Source of the DNA: an uncultured Caryophanales bacterium
GTDB taxonomy: Bacteria; Bacillota_I; Bacilli_A; RF39; UBA660
Assembly (NCBI GenBank): GCA_946535455.1
Contig: CAMNDO010000041.1
Location: 1-6,216 of the forward strand
Reading direction: 5' to 3'
DNA length: 6,216 bases
Shown: piece after piece, positions 5,439 to 6,216 of the stretch
Layout: each line of letters opens with the position of its first letter
Numbering within the stretch: the first letter of the stretch is position 1
The notes under the pieces: generated by a model
Seen by the model: only the letters and a program-made list of their open reading frames with translations
What the model was told of the DNA's origin: nothing
The model's database searches: none
Made by a program: the position numbers and the translations under genes

Positions 5439-5460
5439 GAGGAAAAAATCCTCTTTTTTT
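5436..5460 (+). terminator. Intrinsic terminator of the VanY-like gene
   Basis: A 7-bp stem (AAGAGGA 5437-5443 with TCCTCTT 5449-5455, loop AAAAA) is followed by a T tract reaching 5460. The TAA stop (5436-5438) overlaps the base of the stem. The next gene has its own promoter right after it. Confidence 0.87.
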
Positions 5461-5461
5461 C

Positions 5462-5490
5462 TTGGAGATTTCCCTTTCTTATGGTATTAT
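5462..5490 (+). promoter_or_regulatory. Extended -10 promoter of the GH31 gene
   Basis: TATTAT (5485-5490) preceded by TGG matches an extended -10 box; TTGGAG (5462-5467, 3 of 6) lies 17 bp upstream. Transcription would begin near 5497, giving a ~22-nt leader with AAGGTG (5507-5512), 6 nt before the ATG. I see no clear catabolite-repression (cre) site in this short gap. Confidence 0.6.
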
Positions 5491-5518
5491 GGTAATAGAG
5501 TATAAGAAGGTGTTTGGT

Positions 5519-6216
5519 ATGTATCCACTTGGAAAACAATTTGAAGTAGATTATACAAAGGCTAAAAGTGATTCAAAAGCGATTGTACAAGGGAATAACT
5601 ATCGAATTTCTGTCATTACAGAACGTGTGGTTCGATTGGAGTTTTCTCCTAGTGGACAATTTATTGATCGCCCAACGCAATTAATTAAAAAGAGAGATGT
5701 GGGTCTCCCTAATTTTTCTGTGCGCCAAGATGCAAATATTTTGGAAATTAGTACCAAGTATTTTTCTTTAACGTATATTAAAGGACAACCTTTTATTGGA
5801 ACAAAGGTAGATCCTATGAAAAATTTAAAAATTAGTTTAATATCTCGTGAGAGAGATCGAAATAAAGATTGGTATGTAGGACATCCAGAAGCTAGAAATA
5901 TGAAAGGAAACATGGTTTCTTTGGATGTAAACGTACCACCAAACTTACAAAAAGGATTATATTCTTTAGACGGATTTGCTTCTTTAGATGATTCTTTTGG
6001 AAAAGTGATTATGGAAGATGGAACTTTAGCCAATCCACCTGCAGATCATTATGATGTTTATGTTTTCTTATATGATAGAGACTTTAGACAAGCTTTGTTT
6101 GATTATTTTAAAATCACAGGGGCCCCTGCTTTAATTCCAAGATATGCTTTTGGAAACTGGTGGAGTCGTAATATTACGTATGATGATCAATCGACTATGG
6201 AATTAATTCGTAATTT
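5519..6216 (+). CDS. Glycoside hydrolase family 31 (alpha-glucosidase/alpha-xylosidase type), N-terminal part, cut by window end
   Basis: The frame from ATG 5519 stays open for 232 codons to the right edge. GH31 enzymes, usually 650-800 aa, hydrolyse alpha-linked glycosides by a retaining mechanism. Residues ~1-195 look like the family's N-terminal beta-sandwich, including GLYSLDGFASLDDS (~146-159; family form S-x-x-G-x-x-x-x-DDS) and ADHYDVYVFLYDRDFRQAL. Residues 205-217 (LIPRYAFGNWWSR) mark entry into the catalytic (beta/alpha)8 barrel, and NWWSR-type sequences are typical of one GH31 branch. The catalytic Asp nucleophile and acid lie beyond the window, so activity and substrate cannot be judged. 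There is no signal peptide, so it is probably a cytoplasmic enzyme acting on imported oligosaccharides. AAGGTG 6 nt upstream supports the start. It is separated from the carboxypeptidase by a terminator and has its own promoter, so the neighbours are probably unrelated in function. Confidence 0.88.
   Translation, partial: MYPLGKQFEVDYTKAKSDSKAIVQGNNYRISVITERVVRLEFSPSGQFIDRPTQLIKKRDVGLPNFSVRQDANILEISTKYFSLTYIKGQPFIGTKVDPMKNLKISLISRERDRNKDWYVGHPEARNMKGNMVSLDVNVPPNLQKGLYSLDGFASLDDSFGKVIMEDGTLANPPADHYDVYVFLYDRDFRQALFDYFKITGAPALIPRYAFGNWWSRNITYDDQSTMELIRN

Noticed and set aside
5599..6033. Minus-strand open frame of 144 codons in the last part of the window
   Set aside because: The opposite strand encodes the N-terminal part of a GH31 enzyme with recognisable motifs and a good start; the minus frame has no recognisable protein features.

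Overview
This window is a compact, AT-rich stretch of a low-GC Gram-positive genome. It carries seven protein genes, two of them cut by the window edges, and no RNA genes, mobile elements or CRISPR. The gene content (catabolic or one-carbon formate-tetrahydrofolate ligase, TIGR01212 radical SAM protein, VanY-type D,D-carboxypeptidase, GH31 glycosidase), the GAGGTGA/AAGGAGG ribosome binding sites and the consensus sigma-A promoters fit the class Bacilli. A fermentative gut lineage near Erysipelotrichales or RF39 is a plausible but unproven guess. TGA is a stop (it ends the NfeD gene) and tryptophans are read from TGG, so this is not a code-4 Mycoplasma.

Layout from left to right. (1) The C-terminal two thirds of fhs (+) runs in from the left edge and ends at 1087. 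(2) A convergent gene (-, 1098-1853) encodes an anchored extracytoplasmic protein with two Ig-like repeats and a C-terminal four-cysteine module; its function is unknown. (3) Diverging from it is a two-gene operon (+): a short NfeD protein and an SPFH/stomatin protein of QmcA type, overlapping by ATGA. (4) Convergent with that operon is a radical SAM gene of the YtqA/MnmL type (-), probably for tRNA wobble uridine modification. (5) Diverging from it is a membrane-anchored VanY-like (M15B) carboxypeptidase (+). (6) A GH31 alpha-glycosidase gene (+) starts at 5519 and runs off the right edge.

The genes form separate small transcription units rather than one pathway. Three of the seven (Ig-like protein, NfeD/SPFH pair, carboxypeptidase) concern the membrane or cell envelope, but no direct link between them can be shown. 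Regulation is economical. Both convergent junctions share a bidirectional hairpin terminator overlapping coding sequence. Both divergent junctions are about 80-120 bp and hold back-to-back promoters, and the predicted leaders are only about 10-20 nt.

No gap between genes exceeds about 120 bp, so no sizeable stretch is unexplained. I see no convincing new multi-gene system. The least understood elements are the Ig-like/cysteine protein and the duplicated N-terminal region of the carboxypeptidase.
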